From Mesodorylaimus sp. YZB2_4 (lineage: Eukaryota; Nematoda; Enoplea; Dorylaimida; Dorylaimidae): a stretch of 64,000 bases of DNA. The stretch covers positions 496,001-560,000 of the forward strand of contig JASANH010001440.1 of NCBI GenBank assembly GCA_030248295.1, written 5' to 3'. Positions 47,252 through 59,500 of the stretch are shown one piece after another (position 1 is the stretch's first letter; each line of letters starts with the position of its first letter). The notes beneath the pieces are model-generated. The model searched no databases and was not told the DNA's origin. It worked only from the letters and a program-made list of their open reading frames with translations. A program made the translations under genes and the position numbers.

Positions 47252-49694
47252 ATGTTTCTAGCAATCATTCTCTTCTGTTTTGGGATTGATGGAGTTTGGG
47301 CGAGACTTAACTTTAGTCAAAGCCAGGCAGATGTAAGTGACTGCAGTAAAGCGCCTGATAAAGTCAGGGGGCATGAGATGGCCCCCATGACTCTGTCAGT
47401 GATTCTCATCTTCAGCAATATTTGTCCAAATTTGGATACATGGACTTGTTGCCAACCGCATCAAGATCAGGCGCGCAAGGACTGCAATTGGAACAGAAAC
47501 GAGAGGAGACCAGGTCGAATGCCATCAAGTAAACGGGTCACTGTTCGTGCAGACTGTAGTGTGGTCTTGACGATTGACGCTCAGGTTATTTCAACAATTC
47601 ACCGGACTGTCAGTGACAGGCCAGCTAAACGATAGGACCATAAGCCTCATGAGACAACCTCGATGTGGCCGGAAGGACATTATTAACACGTCAGGCGGTC
47701 TGAGGGCTGCCTCGAGCAGATCAGGTACAGTATTGATGGCGCCAGTTACGTAGTCTTTCAGCCAATATTTTATGAGGATATCTCTACAAATGGGATAAAT
47801 CCGCGCTTCGATGGACAGTGGAGACCCCGAGTGCCCAGATGGACCCTGATCAAGTTAGGTACGGTGCTTTTTGAGCATACATGCAGATCCACCGTAACGT
47901 TTTTTGACAGGAGGGTTCTAGCCGAAGCCTTGGATGTGTGGAGCAAAGTAGTTCCCCTGGATTTTGTTGAAGTTAATCCTCAAAGCGACCCCGAACTGCA
48001 AGTTGGATTTGGGCGAGGTCAGCACGGAGACTACTGGCCGTTTGATGGCCCAGGTTAGTGGTGGAGGCCTGTTTCCATTGAAAGGATTGCCACTAGCCCA
48101 AAACTATACTTTTGAGAAGGGTGCCTTGAGAATGAGGCGGTCAGATTGGCAGTAGTGATCTCTGCTCCTCTGGGACAGTGGCGGGTGTAACCCATGCCTA
48201 TTGTGAGAGAATTATAGATCTCCCCTTGCCGGGAGACGTCAACATTTCAGGATGATATTCCAGCACCAGGTATAGCCGTAAGAATTGCCTTTCGCAATCG
48301 GAGTTTTCATCCTAGCGACATTATCTCCTACGCCCGCCAGGCTTAGGTTACACGAGTGGACTGGTTATATGAACACAATTTCAGGCAGCGTCCTCGCTCA
48401 CGCCACCTATCCAAAGGATGGACGATTGCACTTTGACGAAGACGAAAAATGGGTCATCGATAGTCCGGAGCAGCTGAGAGAGGAGCCAGATTCCGTAGAC
48501 CTGTACAGTGTAGCCGTGCACGAAATCGGCCACGCCCTCGGATTGGTGCATCTGCAGCAACGAGACTCCATAATGTACCCCATCTACATGCCACCAATTG
48601 ATGAAAATGGAAATTTTCAGCAGGTCAAACTATCTCAATATGATATCCAAGCCATACAAAAAATTTATGGTATAGTGTGGGCTGCATCAACAATAAACTC
48701 CTAATCGATGCATCTTTCTTTCAGGACCGCGCACGACATCTGACAGACGCACAACAAGAGTAACACCAAGACATGGGGCATCTTATCCGAGCACAATCAA
48801 TCACCCACCACATTCCGTCAGAACTGACCGTCCTGTCGAGAGCCCACCTGTGCCGACTGCTCCACCAACTGGAAGCGCCTGTTCAAGCTTCCAAGCGGCA
48901 GTGACTGGTGAGAACTATAAATCATGTTTAACCCAGGCTCCGCGGTCAATAACGTTCTTCAATAGCAACTGACGGTGCCACTTATTTCTTCCGTGGTAAC
49001 TCAGTCTGGAAGAAAACAGTTGTGGAAGGTGGTTCGCCTGCGGCCCCGAGGTACCTTACCAGCCAGCTGTTTCCTGGCGCGCCCACGGCTGGGCTGACTG
49101 GTGCTGTCGTAACGCCCATCCTGCAGTTAACGCTGCTTTTTCAAGGTAATCAAGCATAATTGTAATTTTGGGTGCCTTGGCGAGGTCGTAGACGCAGGAG
49201 TTCACGGAAGCCTTATTTTACAGGCAGCAGAGTATTTGGATATTCCTGGTCAGCCGCAACCAGAAAGTTTTCTCCGCAGGAAGGATATCCGAAAGATTTA
49301 CCAGAAAACCTACCTTTTGAGCCACACGGGGTCATACAGTGGAGGGATGGAAACCTGGTTCTCTACAAGGCAACTGCAAGACTTGTTTAAAAATAGTGTC
49401 TCAATTATGGGGCCTCAAATGTGAGTCACCGAAAATCCTGTCTTTTAGGGCGATAGATTTGTGATTTGGGATCACTTTTGGAACGTGATCACATTTACTG
49501 GCAGAGTCAGCGAGTATTTCCCTAATTTGCCCCATCCATCAGAGGTATCATTTTCACTCGGAAGCAGGCTCTATTTTCTGAATGGAACGAAGTAAGCTAC
49601 CTGTGTGTTTGAGTATCGACGGCACTCCAGGCGCATCACTACTTTCTCAAGAACAGGCTATCATTGCCTTTCAGCTATCAGACCTACGATATGA
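47252..49694 (+). CDS. Secreted matrix metalloproteinase (11 exons)
   Basis: Zinc endopeptidase acting outside the cell on matrix proteins (family knowledge). Exons: 47252-47332, 47416-47528, 47585-47724, 47777-47858, 47911-48053, 48385-48669, 48725-48907, 48966-49145, 49224-49369, 49449-49591, 49631-49694; all phases agree, about 519 residues. Order: signal peptide (MFLAIILFCFGIDGVWA), propeptide (QYLSKFGYMDLL, GLSVTGQLNDRT) with cysteine switch PRCGRKD, catalytic domain (QVRRVLAEALDVWSKVVPL, HGDYWPFDGPG), zinc site HEIGHALGLVH with Met-turn SIMYP, a P/T-rich hinge, and a hemopexin domain (YFFRGNSVWKK, LPFEPHGVIQWRDGNLVLYK, GDRFVIWD). No furin site is evident between the switch and the catalytic domain. 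Exon 4 has a weak acceptor. The intron after 49369 needs a GC donor. The last exon is the least certain: without it translation stops at 49595. Confidence 0.9.
48185..48350 (+). repeat. Dispersed repeat family B, copy in metalloproteinase intron 5
   Basis: It lies in the intron 48054-48384. It shares CCAGGTATAGCCGTAAGAAT, CAATCGGAGTTTTCATCC, and GGGAGACGTCAAC with the copies at 14700, 20605 and 29160. Confidence 0.45.
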
Positions 49695-49699
49695 ATAGG

Positions 49700-50400
49700 C
49701 AGGAAGCTGGAAACAGAAAGCCTCTTAGCTCGCTGATCACCTGCTGATAAAATAACCCGCTTATAATGCCCGAGCTACTGTGAAATTTTCTTCATACTCT
49801 TAACTCAATACTGGTAAAAGTGGATTGATGGAGTATGTACATCGCAAAGCCAATGTAAGCCTATATGTTATAATGGTGCAATATAAGCTTGTCTCTGATT
49901 TGCTCTGGTTTCTGAGTAGAAAATAAATTTGTAGGCCAGGCTGTACCTAAAAAAATGAAGCAGGTATGTTGGAAAATCCTCAACTGCTGTAACATTGTGA
50001 GTCACTATTGTTCTATGACCCGCGACCGGGTAACACTCAAATGGACTCAACCAGTCGGGATGATATTTCGACGTCCTCTGACCCCATAGCCAAAGGCCTC
50101 ACAGCCTCGTAGACCTCGCAGTCAAAGTCCATCAGCAGCGTGAAACGTCAACGTGGTTATCGACGTCGATAACCACGTTGACGGCTTGACGTTGACATTG
50201 TCGGCTTACGAGCACGTGTTACACTGGCTGGGCACATTCCTAATTAGTGGAGGCGGCGCAGGGTATCTGAAAGGGTGACACAAGCCAGGAGTAGAAGCCC
50301 CTGCACGAGCTGCTTCCAGAGATTAGTAGGCCTATGCATGCACACCATCCGTTTCAAAGCAAGCCGCAGGCTCTGTTTTTCTTTTCGAATTTTCTCCTAA
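49700..50400. other. Intergenic apart from the palindrome
   Basis: No gene recognised. The only notable structure is the palindrome at 50146-50183. Confidence 0.45.
50146..50183. repeat. Perfect 38-bp palindrome
   Basis: Each 19-bp half (CGTCAACGTGGTTATCGAC) is followed directly by its exact reverse complement, with no spacer. A further CGTTGACATTG lies just outside. No flanking gene uses it. Confidence 0.95.
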
Positions 50401-50410
50401 TGCTCACCAC

Positions 50411-51439
50411 TCACGACCGGATCGGATGGGAAAAATTTTGGATCGGATCGGATTGGATGAATTTCAGATCGGATCACGTGAAAAAGGTACTTGAAATTTC
50501 TTCAACAATTAATAACGTATGAACTTTTTTCGGAAGGTTCCTCCGCATGATAAACACAAAGTATTTAATCACGGTGCCATGGCACAAGCAGCGCCCCTCT
50601 CGAAACTTTGCCACACTGCTCATCATGAATCGAATCTACTGTACTTTACAAGCTGAAAATGTAAAGAAGATCCACGCTGCTTATATGACTGCAACCACAA
50701 CTTCAACTTTTTTAAATAAGAAACGGCTATTTGCACTCACACTAATATTTCTGCCGTCCGACTCCAAACATTTACAAAACTTGTAGAGGCAATCTTGCAA
50801 ACCGTTGCGTCAAACTTAACAAAACAAAGACATTTCAGTTTGTTTCTAGGTGTAAAAGCAAGCTCTCCGCAAAATATTAGGGGCATCTGGACGCCTGGTC
50901 AGCAGTGGTCAGTGCCTACTGTCCAGAAATATAAAAATTCTGGATTTTTCGGGGTTTCTTCAGAGAAAAACCGAAACCTGAGTATTCGAAGCTCAACCTC
51001 AAAAGCGAGTTTAGAACCCTTTTTTTTCTCAACGCTCGGGTTCCTAATCATCAAAAAAAAAAATTTCAGGACTTTAGGCCACCGCTGATCAGTCGGCCAG
51101 AAAGCTTTCTTTTGCGCCTGGGAACAATCAAGAAATTACGATTTTCCGTTTCGTAAATTTCGACTTGAGGTTGGCGATGCTCCCTTGTGTGTGAGTCATC
51201 CATGTTTTCTCTGGTCTCAAATAATGATGAGAAGGTGACTTGTAACTCTTATTATGAGCGAAAAAAGGAAGCATCTATGCGGAATATTGATCTCATCTCA
51301 CTCATTGCACTAGAGTGGTTGGAGAAAAATTGCGCAACAGTTAGTTGTTTGGCAACGGCCATTGCAAACACCATCGGCTTAGAATGTCGGATCAGATATC
51401 CGATCCGAACGGATGGGATCCTATCCGATCCGGCCGTGA
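50411..51439. mobile_element. Copy B of the 'TCACGRCCGGATCGGAT' element, intact ends, 8-bp TSD
   Basis: The left TIR starts TCACGACCGGATCGGATGGG and the right TIR (reversed) TCACGGCCGGATCGGATAGG. Both are flanked by CTCACCAC (50403-50410 and 51440-51447), a perfect 8-bp target duplication. The subterminal regions are rich in GGATCGGAT repeats. The 1029-bp interior has no transposase frame, so it is non-autonomous. The TSD length points to the hAT or P superfamily; the TCACG start does not match the hAT TAGNG/CAGNG consensus, so the class is open. Confidence 0.92.
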
Positions 51440-51447
51440 CTCACCAC

Positions 51448-53585
51448 ACGCTATCTCCTGTATGTTTGTTGCGTTTTAAAAAGCCCACTAGATTTGCCTA
51501 TAAAATGAGCCTCCCTATGGCTCACTATTTCTATGGTACTAGCGGTCATCAATCTAATAGGGATGAAGACGAATACAGCCTCTTCGCTGTGCGTGATTGC
51601 GTATGATGAAGCAAGACCCCAACTCGTCGCTGCGACCAACGATAGCTTGCTGGCCCAACGCGGAGCAAGAATTGTGTGTTTGACGGGTGTATGATGAGGG
51701 ATTTCTGAAAGTACGTGAAATTTGTCTAAGGGATGTTAGATGTCACCCAGGACCCGATTACATAACATACGAATTAGTGCTACGCCCGTTTATACGTACG
51801 CCCCCGGGCCGGTGTCTTCGTTGCTGGGGTGCCACAGGGTAAAAGTTAGTTGCGTCGTTCCGACGCCGAGTGAGGCCGACGGGGGTGACCCGACACAAGA
51901 AGATTCCGACCAGAGACGATGATAATCTTAAAAGTGGAAGCCTACAGCAGGGGACAACCAAATCAGAGGATAGAACAAAGACAACAATTTTTTCTTAAAA
52001 AATGTCTTCGTTATGCCTGGCGAACCGCCTTCATGGTTGACTGGCAGTCTGGATGCGTGCCTGGAGTCTTGGTTTTTCCGCGTACCGGTGGAGTCGCGGG
52101 AGACCCAACCGTGAGCACGCTTACACCGGTGCATCGTCAGACGCGAAGATTTCTTGGGAAGTCTTGGAGATTTCTATTAACTCACCGCTTTGTGCGATAT
52201 AGTTAGATGCAGCTGTTCAGGCTGAATTCTCACAGTATCAACGAAAAAAGTTGTACTCTTATCTTGTTACGACAGCCCCCATTACTGAAGCATTAAGAAT
52301 AGGGAAACGAAACATGGCTTTTCACTGCCACAAAATGTTTTTCGCTATCTTTGTTTGTTGCCACGTCAGGTGCTGAAAAAATGATCCGCATAGGCAGTTT
52401 TTGGGCAGCCTTTCAGAACTGGATAAAATTTGCGATACACCTCAACCACACGTGTCTATTGCACTATCAAAACTATCTATATTCGACGCAAGGCGGATGG
52501 TCGCTCACCCCGGTCATTCGAAGTGCTGTGAATTGAGAGGTGTGGCTATCACAGTGTTTACACCACCAATCACTCCCAGTTCCATGTCACCGCATCATCA
52601 AACGCTGGCACGAGGGCTCGAGTTTGAAGGGAATAGACAGAATGAGTCGAACACAAGCACTAAGCGTGAAAGGCAAAAGCCTCAACGACACCCACTGGCC
52701 ATGGGATGGCTCGCCATTGCCCAAGGAAAATTTTTAAGCAAAGTATTGTAATTATCCCGAGGGTGCAGAAATACGTAATATTGTAATGTTAAAGGCACTG
52801 CCATGTTTTCTCCATGCTCATCACCAGCCCTGACGTAAGCGCTTGAAAGGCCTTTTGTTTCCTGAAAGCCGCGAGCTGCCGCACCAATAAGAGTATTGCC
52901 TCTTATAGCGAGCAAGCTCGCTAGTCTTGCCCACGTATCATTCCCTCTCAACTATGGTAGCAGCACCCCCTCTGCTACTCCAAGTGAAGCAACACGTCAA
53001 TATATCGATCTGATAAGCCTTGTAGTCTGCTCAAAACAAAGACTAAAACTGAAATTGGATCTCTTAAAGCTACTGAATCATAACCTTGTGTATGTTTGGT
53101 GAAGTTCGTTTACGATACTTGGCTGCCTGAATATTTTTTTCATGTTTGCCTTCGACCATACTTCGGTTACATCGTGGCCGCGAACTCGAGTCATCCCACC
53201 ACAGCTGCCTTCTCCATTGAGCGACCAGACCAGCTGTGCACACTAATAGCAGTCGCCGCCCAGATTACGTATTTCACTTTAGCTAGCTTGCGTTAGCTTA
53301 CTCGGCGCTGCCTGTAGCGCGACAGCCGTCGTCTGAAAGAAAGCGTAGCCAAACTCGCTCTCGCGTGCTATTGTACCTGTGCCGTGTTTCAGTGCATGTT
53401 CCATGGTGAATTCAGCAGATAGTCTTTTGTATCTGCCCATTTCCTTTTTTTTTGAAAGAGATAAAAAAGCACTATCTTTAGCTTCCTCGATAAGATATTA
53501 ATATATAAAGTCCACCTTCCACGTCTTCCTCGCTTGATGCTTCGTTACCTATCCGTCATTTGCGCGTGACTAAACCGCGCGGAAA
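51448..53585. other. Intergenic, nothing firmly supported
   Basis: Frames at 51919-52206 and 52401-52751 have no domain and no splice partners. Confidence 0.45.
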
Positions 53586-56500
53586 ATGGATTCAGAGTCG
53601 GCCATCGTTGAAAATCTTATTGGCTGTGGCAAATATCAAATTTGGTATTTCTTACTTTTCCAATGGGTTACTATTTTACAAGCGTCCAATATCGCGTTCA
53701 TGGTATTTGGCAAGCATTTCCCACAAATTGATTGCGGCTCTGGTTGTGTTCCTCGACATTTTGTCGTGGACGATGACGGGCGTGGTATGCACGGGTTCGC
53801 ACTGTTCGGCGGGGAGATGAATAATGGCAGCCGGCATGAACAAAGTGCAGATTATCTGACCAAGTGTAAAGATCTGAATGTGTCCAGTACACAAACGGTG
53901 CAATTTTATTCGATCGCCATTGAAGTAAGTTGAAGAAAAAAAGGATGGAGAGCAGTTGATAAGAAAGCACAAACCATAGAGATACCGAAATGTACCGGGT
54001 GTCGGGTGTCGGGTGCGGGTTTAGGAGCTAAGGAGCTTATTCGTGCCGACGTTATGGTTTTTTGACAGCATAATCACAATAATGCCTGAACTTATCAAAT
54101 GCACTAAACTTTTTGACCGAAAAACCTAAACCCTGCGACTACAGTCATAGTGTAAACTGTATTTTGAAGCCGACGTTGAATCATTCCTTACAGCAACATG
54201 TTAATCGATCACAGGATAGTGCTTATGCTGGCATAACAAGCCTCCGTGCCAGAAATATGTCTTCCATTTCAAGAGAGGTTTTTTTATCAAAATTTTGATG
54301 TTCCCACTAATTATAACTATCACTCTCCAGCACTCTGAATGCGCCAGGAGGGTCAGGGCGGTTATCAGGACGGTTATCTGTGCGAATAAGCAGACTTTGT
54401 GCCGAGTGAGTCTCTCCACCTGGAATTTACAGGGCATAGTTGCTCTGTAGGATGAAATCAATACCTACAGTATGGTAGGTATGTATCGACGATTGGAGAG
54501 CGTCGACAGCGTGCAAAAAAACCTTGATTTCATTATTGCGTATAGCATTAGATGTTTGTCTCATACAGTTTGTAGAAATACTCTGACGACTGCGGATTAG
54601 CTGAGCTTCTCTGAATGATTGGGGTCGTGGCCTAGCGGGTCTGCCTCTCACGCTGGCTGCGCACTTACAGGGGAGGGTTCGACTCCCGGCTTGGTACAAA
54701 ATGATTATCAAGTATGTGCTCCTTAGCCCTCGAGTGCGCTGTATAGTGCTTGGCTATGGATAAAATATGACATGACATGACTTCTGTAGAAATAATACAC
54801 ACCCTTGGTTCCTAGGTCCTCAGGAAAAATCTGAAATCCCAATTCGCACACAAAACCTCTCATTGCTTATCTAGCCACCAAAGCTGATCGTACCTGCAAT
54901 AATAATCGTGGTGCGTCTCCATTTTAGTGGCGTCTCTTCTGTTCCAAAGAAAAACTTTCTTACATGATCCTGACGACGCAAATGCTTGGAATTCTTGTCG
55001 GGTCGCTAGTGTTTGGCCAACTGTCGGATTTTTATGGCCGGAAGAAGGTACTGCATTGAATTGATTTCTATATTTGATAGCATGTTTACTGAACACTTTC
55101 TCTCCCCTCAGGTCTTATTTGCTGCGTTGGTTTGCCAAATCGCTTGTGGTGCTGCTTCCGCTTTCAGCAACGGATGGAGGATGTTCACTGTCTTTAGGTA
55201 AGATGACGAAAGACGTTGTTCACGTTTTCTCAAATATTTATTCTCCAAAGGGATTGAGAATGAGGAAGCACCATATGGTAATTTTCAGAGCCCTCCTGGG
55301 ATTTTTCGGTGGCGGCACACACACAACCAACCAAGTTTTTTTCGCAGAAGTCGTTAGCGCGAAACATCGGCTTTGGCTCAGTAATATTGGTAAGTAAAAG
55401 TGCCGTCGTTTGCTCACTGTCTGCATCACTTCTGTTCGTTCATTCTAATTGTATCTTATGCTCAGTACTGTATGCTTTATAGTGTTCAAAATAAGAGCCT
55501 GAGGTCTTAGGGCTTGGGTACGAACAATTTATGGCATTATCCCCGGGTCGTGGTCTAGCGGTTAAGGCGTCTGCCTCTCACGCTGAGTGTGCACTCAGAG
55601 AGGAGGGCTCGAAACCCGCAAATGATTGTCAAATATGTGCTCCTCAGCCTTCGAGTTCGCTGAATGGTGCTTTGCCATGGATAAAGTATGACATGATTCA
55701 TGGTTTTATGACCAGGTTAGGCATGAACCCACAAATGCGAGCTTGGAATGAGAAGCAGAAGCCTAGAACAAATAAAGTGAACGAAAAATTGCCATATAAA
55801 CCTCTTGTTATTTAACGATCGCTCAAAAAAAGTTTTTTTGGATAGCAATCGATAAAGCACAAAATTCTGCATCGAATGAGCAATGCTTCGCGCAGATATG
55901 TCAGTTAGATTTGGGATATTGCGGTTGGTATAAACATTCTCTATCTATAGTAGAATTTCGCCGCGCTCTGTAATATGTACAGTCTATTTGTCCAGGTGCA
56001 CGGACATGCTGCCTCCACGATTCTGAAATTCTCCAAATTCAGAGGCTCAATAATCGATACTCTGTGTTTCTGCTTTCAGGTGGCTGGCCACTGGGAATGG
56101 GTGTCTTCGTGGTCACAGCGTGGCTGACACGAGATTGGCGCTCACTATCTTTGTATTCGAATCTCATGTGTATACCAGTCTTGCTCCTACTATGGTACTG
56201 GCCAACAATTTTATCTCATTTTTGATTAAATCTCAAACAAGTTCCTTTTCAGGCGACTGGACGAAAGCCCACGTTGGCGTTTACAACACGGGTATTGGGT
56301 AAAAGCTGAATCGACCCTACGTAAATTTATGCGAGCTCAACTAGGCTGGCCAATCGATTCGAAAAAGTTAAACCAAGATTTGCATAAACTGACCAAAGCC
56401 ATGTCTATGCCTCAAGGAACAAATGATGATGCGTGTTCCCCTGAGGCGTCGCCCGATGAGGGCCGAACAGTGCAGAAGCAGCCGATTCATAGTGGCAAGA

Positions 56501-59500
56501 TTCGATACACCTACTGGCATTTGTTCGACTCGATATCCATGCGCCATTATGCCTTGGTTGTGGCCTTGACGCAGTAAGTCCTGCCAGAAATTTAGGACTA
56601 AAAATCAGTGAAGTAGAAGTCAAATATTTTTTGAACAAATGACCTAAACTAACAAGGGAACATCGCCAGCCTTAAGTCGAACTTTGTAATATGTTCCTAG
56701 GTGCAAAAGATAGCTCTGTGCAGAATATTAGGCACTTGCAGGACTTTCTTTTGCACCTAGGAACAAATTACAATTTTGGGTTTTCCGAAATTCTAATAGG
56801 GTTGGCGATGCTCACTTGTAAGCGTCAGTGCAGATGTATTTGAGGCACATGACCCAGAGGTTATAACCACTCGCAAGTCATACAAACAATTGTGCTTCGT
56901 TCTCTTTATTATCGTCCTCTGATATTTCGCAGAAAGTTTTCTTTTGCGCCTGGGAACAATCAACAAATTACGATTTTTTGTTTCGTAAAGTTCGACTTGA
57001 GGTTGGCGATGCTCCCTTGTGTGTGAGTCATCCACACAAGGGAGCAAGTCCCAAATAATGATGAGAAGGTGACTTGTAGGTTACTCTAAATATGAGCAAA
57101 AAAAGGAAGCATCAATGCAGAATAGTGATCTCATCTCATTGATTGCACTATAGAGGTGGAGAAAAACTGCTCGGTAGTTCGTTGTTTGTCTACGGTTATT
57201 GCGGGAACCATAGAATGTCGGATGGAATGGTTCATATCGGATGATCCGATCCGAATTTTCGGATGGTGATTGATCGGATCGATCCGACCGTGACATGCCA
57301 GGGAACAATGAGGGAGCTCAGTGAAATCTCGCAGGTTGTACTGTAATTATGTACATATTTCACAGAGCATGTACAGTAGGTACTGTGGGCACAATAAAAT
57401 TTCTAGTGTCAGTATCACAGATGGTCGTACAGCCATTGCGAAAATGACACATATGCACCGTTTATCTGTATCCCCGAGTCACCCTTTTAAAATCATGTGC
57501 GAGCTGGGGTAGTAAGTGACACGTGACCTCAGCGATAACTTCTGCATAGCAATTTAAGTTCATATCAGCAAGAAATTCAAGAAATGAAACTGGGAAAGGT
57601 AGTACATGTGGTTTGATGCACCTTCGAAACAGGCCAGTCCTGGCTGACCAAAGGTGATCAAGAAAGATCCTAGGATCCTAGATTAGGTCATTCAGTCTCA
57701 TTGACTTCCAACATGTTGGGCCCAAGTCAAATTTGATGGTGAGTGACAAGCAGTATTCAAATAACCCAATTTCCCGCCACAATTTTATAAAAAAGTTGCT
57801 GCATTATCTCTAGTCAATTATTTCACGCTGGCATTCCCGGATAAACATTTTTACCGCGCTTTCAGTGCATCCTCTATCCTTAATTATATCCTGCATTTTC
57901 GCCGGTTAATTGCCAAGTTCTTTAATAACAATGCGAAGGAAGAACGCTTTCAAAAACACATCGCTCTTTTTTGAGACATGACAACTTTTGTCGCGGTCAA
58001 AAATGATTTTTTAGCTTGATTTTTAATTCCCCATTAAAATGTTGTTCGATGTGTTGTGCGTCTCATGCTTTTACTTCTTTTACATGATTTCCATGTACAG
58101 GATTTTAGACTCACTCTCCCTTGTACCTTCTGTACATTGTGTTTATCGAAAGCTCATGCAGCGAACCCGTTTCGCGCCTAACTCGCAAAAGTATGAGGGA
58201 AAGATGCGAGCTTTCGCAAACCGGTCCCTCTAACGTCCGCTGTTATTGTCAGTCACTCATGTTTCATGTTTTATTTGTAGCCAAACGCGTAAGCGCACTC
58301 ACCGGCTGCAAAACAAGAGGATAAGCACAATGGATGAAAAAAATAAGGGAAGGAATGATTACAGCCAAGAAAGAAGGAAGTCTTAAAAAAATCACTTAAA
58401 AGTAACCTTTGAAACAGAAAAGCTCTTCATATTACGCCTTTTCTGAGCAAACACCGTTTTTTAAAGTCAGTTCTTGAATTTGAATTTCGCGCCTTTCTTG
58501 ATTGTTTTACAGCATCGTTATGTTTTTCAGGTATAACTGTCATCGTCATTCTTGTGCAGAGGCAGCTTTTAAAATGTGCAAGAAGTGTTGAATCCCACAT
58601 TTTGAATTTCCCGCCATTTTAAAAACTAGACATGGGTTTTCTCGCTTATATATACAGTATTTTGATATAACAGAAATTCCATAAGTCCTACGACCCTGTA
58701 TCCTCGATGAGCCACCACGTCATATCCTGCAGAATTTTTCTGCGTTTTCAAATTTTTTGAGTTTTTCTGTTCAAATGGACCCCCAACAAAAACCAAAGCA
58801 TCTAACTTAAGTAACAAGTGACATTTTTTGGTCAGGAATTGCTCCGCGCACCTCCCTGATTCGATTGAGCCATGAAAAGTTGAGCTGCGCCTCTCCAGAC
58901 GGTTTTTATGAGGTCCAAAAGTGCAAGAAATGATAATTTCGCCCGAGTGGACCCCCTTCTGAGCACCCTACAGCAACCTGGTCAAAATCAATGCCAAAAG
59001 GCGCCAGCAGTGATGTTACCCTGTCGTTTGAGCATATAGCTCTCTCCCGCTCTCACACAGCTTTAGATCGGTGCTGTGATCTATCGGGTCCATACATACT
59101 ATACATACAGATAGGAGCGGGCACGTTTCTGCCCATAGAAGAACACCTTTCCCAACTAGTCCCTCATATCCATACTAAATTTCATCGGGTTTGGCCGCAC
59201 GGTCCGCGAGTTATAGCGAAAACAAATAAGTAGGTCGGGATTTTCGCCCTCGCACGCCTAGTATGAGTGGAGCCTGAACGGATGGAGATTTTGGAAATGC
59301 CTTCGAAAGAACTTGATCTAGCGTAAAGTTACGCTAAGAAACAAAATTTCATTGCCTTATGACATCAGGCTGTTGACATATCGTTGTTGGTGTGGCACAT
59401 GTACTACATGGGGGGGACGCTCCGGCGCCCCCATGGATGTGTATCACGCAATGAGCACACAGCCGTGTATTTCATTTAAGAATATCGCAGTAGAAACTAA

